A stretch of 25,945 nucleotides of DNA from NCBI GenBank assembly GCA_019746155.1, contig JAIESJ010000164.1, forward strand, positions 1 to 25,945. Direction: 5' to 3'. This DNA comes from Burkholderiales bacterium. GTDB taxonomy: Bacteria; Pseudomonadota; Gammaproteobacteria; Burkholderiales; SG8-41. Below are positions 23,556-25,945 of the stretch, piece by piece. The notes under the pieces are model-generated. The model worked only from the letters and a program-made list of their open reading frames with translations, was not told the DNA's origin and did no database searches. How positions within the stretch are numbered: position 1 is the stretch's first letter; each line of letters opens with the position of its first letter. A program made the position numbers and the translations under genes.

Positions 23556-24496
23556 CGCACGGCACCCCACAATCCGTAATCGTGCGGCGCAGGCAGCCGC
23601 GGCGACGAGCCGATGGCGTGCTGCTGCTCGACAAGTCGCTGGGGATCAGTTCCCAGGCAGCGGTAACCGGAGCGAAACACTTGCTGCTTGCGGCAAAAGC
23701 CGGGCATACCGGCACGCTTGATCCCATGGCGAGCGGTCTGCTCCCCATCTGCTTCGGCGAAGCCACCAAGTTCTCCCACCTGCTGCTGAACAGCGACAAG
23801 ACCTATGCCGCGACCATCAGGCTTGGCGTGACCACCACTACGGGGGATATGGAAGGCGATATCGCCGCCAGCGCCGCCGTCAGTGCCACGCGCGAGGACA
23901 TCGAAGCGGTGTTGCAGCGCTTTCGGGGGGAGATCATGCAAACGCCGCCGATGTACAGCGCGTTGAAGCACAAAGGCCAGCCGCTCTACAAGTACGCTCG
24001 CGCCGGCAAGGAACTGACGCGCGTGCCGCGGCCGGTAAGTATCGTCGCGCTCGACCTCGTGAGCTTCGAGCGCGACGAGCTCAGGATCACGGTGCGATGC
24101 GGCAAGGGCACGTATATCCGGGTGCTCGCCGAAGACATCGGCCGTGCGCTGGGCTGCGGTGCCTGTCTTGCGGCGCTCAGACGTACCGCGGTCGGAAACT
24201 TTCAACTGGATCAAGGTGCGGTTACGCTGGAAGAACTGCAGCACTGGCCGCAGCGCGAGCGCGAAGCGCGGCTGTTGCCGGTCGATTCGCTGGTTGCCAC
24301 TTTGCCGCGTATTGATCTTGGAGCGGACGAGGCGCGGCAAATCGTGACCGGCCGGGGAATAGAATGGCCCGAAACGTTGACCGCCGGCCTGGCGCGGATC
24401 TACGGCCCGGGACGGGCCTTTCTCGGCATTGTGGAGATCTTGGCGCCGCGCAGGATAGTGGCGCGGCGGCTGATGGCGCAGGGTTCCGAGGTTTAG
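23552..24496 (+). CDS. truB: tRNA pseudouridine(55) synthase TruB
   Basis: The 314-residue enzyme makes pseudouridine 55 in the T-loop of tRNAs. The catalytic block AGHTGTLDPMASGLLPICFG gives the nucleophile Asp57. DKTYAATIRLGVTTTTGD, QTPPMYSALKHKGQPLYKYAR and CGKGTYIRVLAEDIG are also diagnostic. The C-terminal part carries the TruB-C/PUA-like region. The start is GTG at 23552, overlapping the rbfA TGA (GTGA). The N-terminus is basic (RRRQPRRRADG) and slightly longer than in E. coli. Confidence 0.95.
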   Translation: MTHGTPQSVIVRRRQPRRRADGVLLLDKSLGISSQAAVTGAKHLLLAAKAGHTGTLDPMASGLLPICFGEATKFSHLLLNSDKTYAATIRLGVTTTTGDMEGDIAASAAVSATREDIEAVLQRFRGEIMQTPPMYSALKHKGQPLYKYARAGKELTRVPRPVSIVALDLVSFERDELRITVRCGKGTYIRVLAEDIGRALGCGACLAALRRTAVGNFQLDQGAVTLEELQHWPQREREARLLPVDSLVATLPRIDLGADEARQIVTGRGIEWPETLTAGLARIYGPGRAFLGIVEILAPRRIVARRLMAQGSEV

Positions 24497-24497
24497 G

Positions 24498-24518
24498 CCG
24501 CAGATTTGAAGTCTGCGG
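24498..24518. other. Hairpin between truB and rpsO
   Basis: CCGCAGA (24498-24504) and TCTGCGG (24512-24518) form a perfect 7-bp stem with a 7-nt loop, two bases after the truB stop. There is no T-run, so it may be a weak terminator or an RNA-processing site before the rpsO promoter. Confidence 0.45.
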
Positions 24519-24537
24519 GCGGCCAATCAAGTATTGC

Positions 24538-24567
24538 TTGAGAAAACGTGGGGTTAGAGAGTAGAAT
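24538..24567 (+). promoter_or_regulatory. Predicted sigma70 promoter of rpsO-pnp
   Basis: TTGAGA (24538-24543), an 18-bp spacer and TAGAAT (24562-24567), five of six matches to each consensus. Start near 24575, about 20 nt before the rpsO ATG. Independent transcription of rpsO is usual in this operon type. Confidence 0.6.
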
Positions 24568-24594
24568 AACAGGATTTTCAGTCGGAGAAGCAAA

Positions 24595-24864
24595 ATGGCA
24601 GTAACAACCACTCAAAAAGCCCAGCTGGTCAAGGATTACCAGCGGGCCAATGGCGATACCGGGTCGCCGGAAGTGCAGGTCGCTTTGTTGACAGCGCGGA
24701 TTACCGATCTGACCGAACACTTCAAGGCCCATGTCAAGGATCACCATTCCCGCCGTGGTCTGCTGCGGATGGTGAGTCGTCGTCGTAAGCTTTTGGATTA
24801 TTTGAAGAAAAACAATGCCAAGCAATACAAGGCATTGATTGAACGGCTCGGATTGCGCAAGTAA
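24595..24864 (+). CDS. rpsO: 30S ribosomal protein S15
   Basis: The 89-residue protein binds the central domain of 16S rRNA early in 30S assembly. The full length matches S15 exactly (89 residues with Met). Diagnostic blocks are NGDTGSPEVQVALLTARI (about 20-37), HFKAHVKDHHSRRGLLRMVS and RRRKLLDYLKKNN. GGAGAAG precedes the ATG. The order truB-rpsO-pnp is conserved in many proteobacteria. Confidence 0.97.
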   Translation: MAVTTTQKAQLVKDYQRANGDTGSPEVQVALLTARITDLTEHFKAHVKDHHSRRGLLRMVSRRRKLLDYLKKNNAKQYKALIERLGLRK

Positions 24865-24967
24865 CTGGCCCCCGACATGGGTGGTGCGGAGCACGAACCA
24901 AAAATCTGTTTCCCGGCGCGTCTGCGGTATGAGTGTTTTGTCGCGCGCAGAGGATGAACGATTAGCC

Positions 24968-24993
24968 AAAGACCGCGATTGCGCGGTCTTTTT
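24968..24993 (+). terminator. Intrinsic terminator/attenuator between rpsO and pnp
   Basis: A perfect 10-bp stem, AAAGACCGCG (24968-24977) and CGCGGTCTTT (24982-24991) with an ATTG loop, followed by further T residues. It lies 23 bp before the pnp start. It should end most rpsO transcripts; in E. coli the corresponding region is also where PNPase controls its own mRNA. Confidence 0.9.
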
Positions 24994-25016
24994 GTTTTCA
25001 GGAAAAGGATAACATC

Positions 25017-25945
25017 TTGAATCATATAAAGAAAACGTTGATGTATGGGCGCCATCGCCTGACGCTGGAAACGGGCGAGATTGCACGCCAGGCCAGCGGC
25101 GCAGTGATGGTCAGCATGGAAGACACGGTAGTTCTGGTGACGGTGGTAGGCAAGAAAAAAGCCGACGCGGGGAAAGATTTTTTCCCGTTGACCGTGGACT
25201 ATCAGGAGCGCACTTATGCGGCCGGCAAAATCCCCGGCGGCTTTTTTAAGCGCGAAGGCCGTCCTTCGGAAAAGGAGATCCTGACTTCACGCCTGATTGA
25301 TCGCCCGATCCGGCCGCTGTTTCCGGACGGTTTCTACAACGAGGTGCAGGTGGTCGCCACCGTCATGTCGTCGAACAACGAAGTCGATTCCGACATCTTG
25401 GCGATGATCGGCGCTTCGGCGGCACTGGCGATCTCCGGCATTCCATTCAATGGCCCGATCGGCGCCGCGCGCGTCGGCTATCTCGATGGCCAGTATGTGC
25501 TGAATCCGACCGCGACCGAACTCAAGTCGTCCAGACTCAATCTGGTTGTGGCGGGCACCCAGCAGGCGGTGCTGATGGTCGAGTCCGAAGCCCAGGAATT
25601 GTCCGAAGACGTGATGCTCGGTGCCGTGGTTTATGGCCATGAGCAGATGCAGGCGGTGATCAGCGTCATCAATGAATTGGTCGACGAGGCGGGCGCGCCG
25701 ATGTGGGACTGGGCGCCGCCGGCCAAGAACCAGGAGCTGATCGACCGGCTTGCGCAGCTTGCCGAAGCCGATTTGCGGCAGGCCTACCAGATCAGGCAAA
25801 AGCAGGCGCGCAGCGCCCGCATCGACGAAATCCGCAGCCGCGTCCTGTCCGAACTCGCACCCGAGGGCACGGATTCGCAGCAGGAAAATCTGCTCAAGAG
25901 CGAATTTAGCAGCCTCGAATCGAAAATCGTGCGCAACCAGATTCT
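25017..25945 (+). CDS. pnp: Polyribonucleotide nucleotidyltransferase (PNPase), 5' part, runs off the window
   Basis: About 309 residues of PNPase are present; the enzyme degrades RNA phosphorolytically from the 3' end. The first RNase PH domain shows ETGEIARQASGAVMVSMEDT, FFPLTVDYQERTYAAGKIPG, GFFKREGRPSEKEILTSRLI and DRPIRPLFPDGF, followed by LVEAGAxx-like AGTQQAVLMVESEAQELSED and the start of the helical linker. The most likely start is TTG at 25017 (NHIKKTLMYG), with AAGGA seven bases upstream. An in-frame ATG at 25041 would remove residues usually conserved. The gene is open at the window end, with KH and S1 domains expected beyond. Confidence 0.96.
   Translation, partial: MNHIKKTLMYGRHRLTLETGEIARQASGAVMVSMEDTVVLVTVVGKKKADAGKDFFPLTVDYQERTYAAGKIPGGFFKREGRPSEKEILTSRLIDRPIRPLFPDGFYNEVQVVATVMSSNNEVDSDILAMIGASAALAISGIPFNGPIGAARVGYLDGQYVLNPTATELKSSRLNLVVAGTQQAVLMVESEAQELSEDVMLGAVVYGHEQMQAVISVINELVDEAGAPMWDWAPPAKNQELIDRLAQLAEADLRQAYQIRQKQARSARIDEIRSRVLSELAPEGTDSQQENLLKSEFSSLESKIVRNQI

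Overview
The window is GC-rich bacterial DNA, most likely from a betaproteobacterium. The right third carries the conserved order rimP-nusA-infB-rbfA-truB-rpsO-pnp. The left two thirds carry a catabolic cluster of a kind common in Burkholderiales and relatives, with an orphan Bug-type binding protein, an IclR regulator, CoA ligase and crotonase genes. No tRNA, rRNA or CRISPR array was seen.

Layout: (1) 3-1322, an apparently intact IS3-family insertion sequence on the minus strand. (2) 1441-13036, a plus-strand run: IclR regulator; a four-subunit succinate dehydrogenase/fumarate reductase-like complex in the order A-C-D-B; an acyl-CoA ligase; an enoyl-CoA hydratase; a NitT/TauT-type ABC importer (binding protein, ATPase, permease); a MmgE/PrpD protein; and a second, unusual crotonase. 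(3) 13101-17260, a convergent minus-strand unit: an FAD-dependent oxidoreductase, a Bug/TctC-type binding protein, and an argininosuccinate-lyase-like protein. (4) 17261-18526, a regulatory region followed by the 3' remnant of an IS5-type transposase and unassigned sequence. (5) 18527 to the end, the translation/RNA-metabolism operon, with pnp cut by the window edge.

The two catabolic units look like one regulon. Near-palindromic 21-bp sites (core GTTCTGCATTGCAGAAC and variants) occur as a pair before iclR (centres 1451 and 1548) and as a pair before the minus-strand flavoprotein gene (centres 17370 and 17466). The pairs are 97 and 96 bp apart. In both places a sigma70-like promoter with a 17-bp spacer sits between the sites, putting them near -75 and +21. 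The simplest reading is that the IclR protein controls both ends through the same bridged-operator geometry.

The cluster probably imports and degrades a carboxylic acid, perhaps a dicarboxylate or a nitrogen-linked dicarboxylate. Several enzymes depart from their textbook families at key residues. The SdhA-like subunit has Cys in place of the flavin-attaching His. The lyase has Trp in place of the conserved ArgH His. The second crotonase lacks both hydratase glutamates and has a His/Asp pair instead. These substitutions, and the combination of genes, suggest a pathway that cannot be named from sequence alone.
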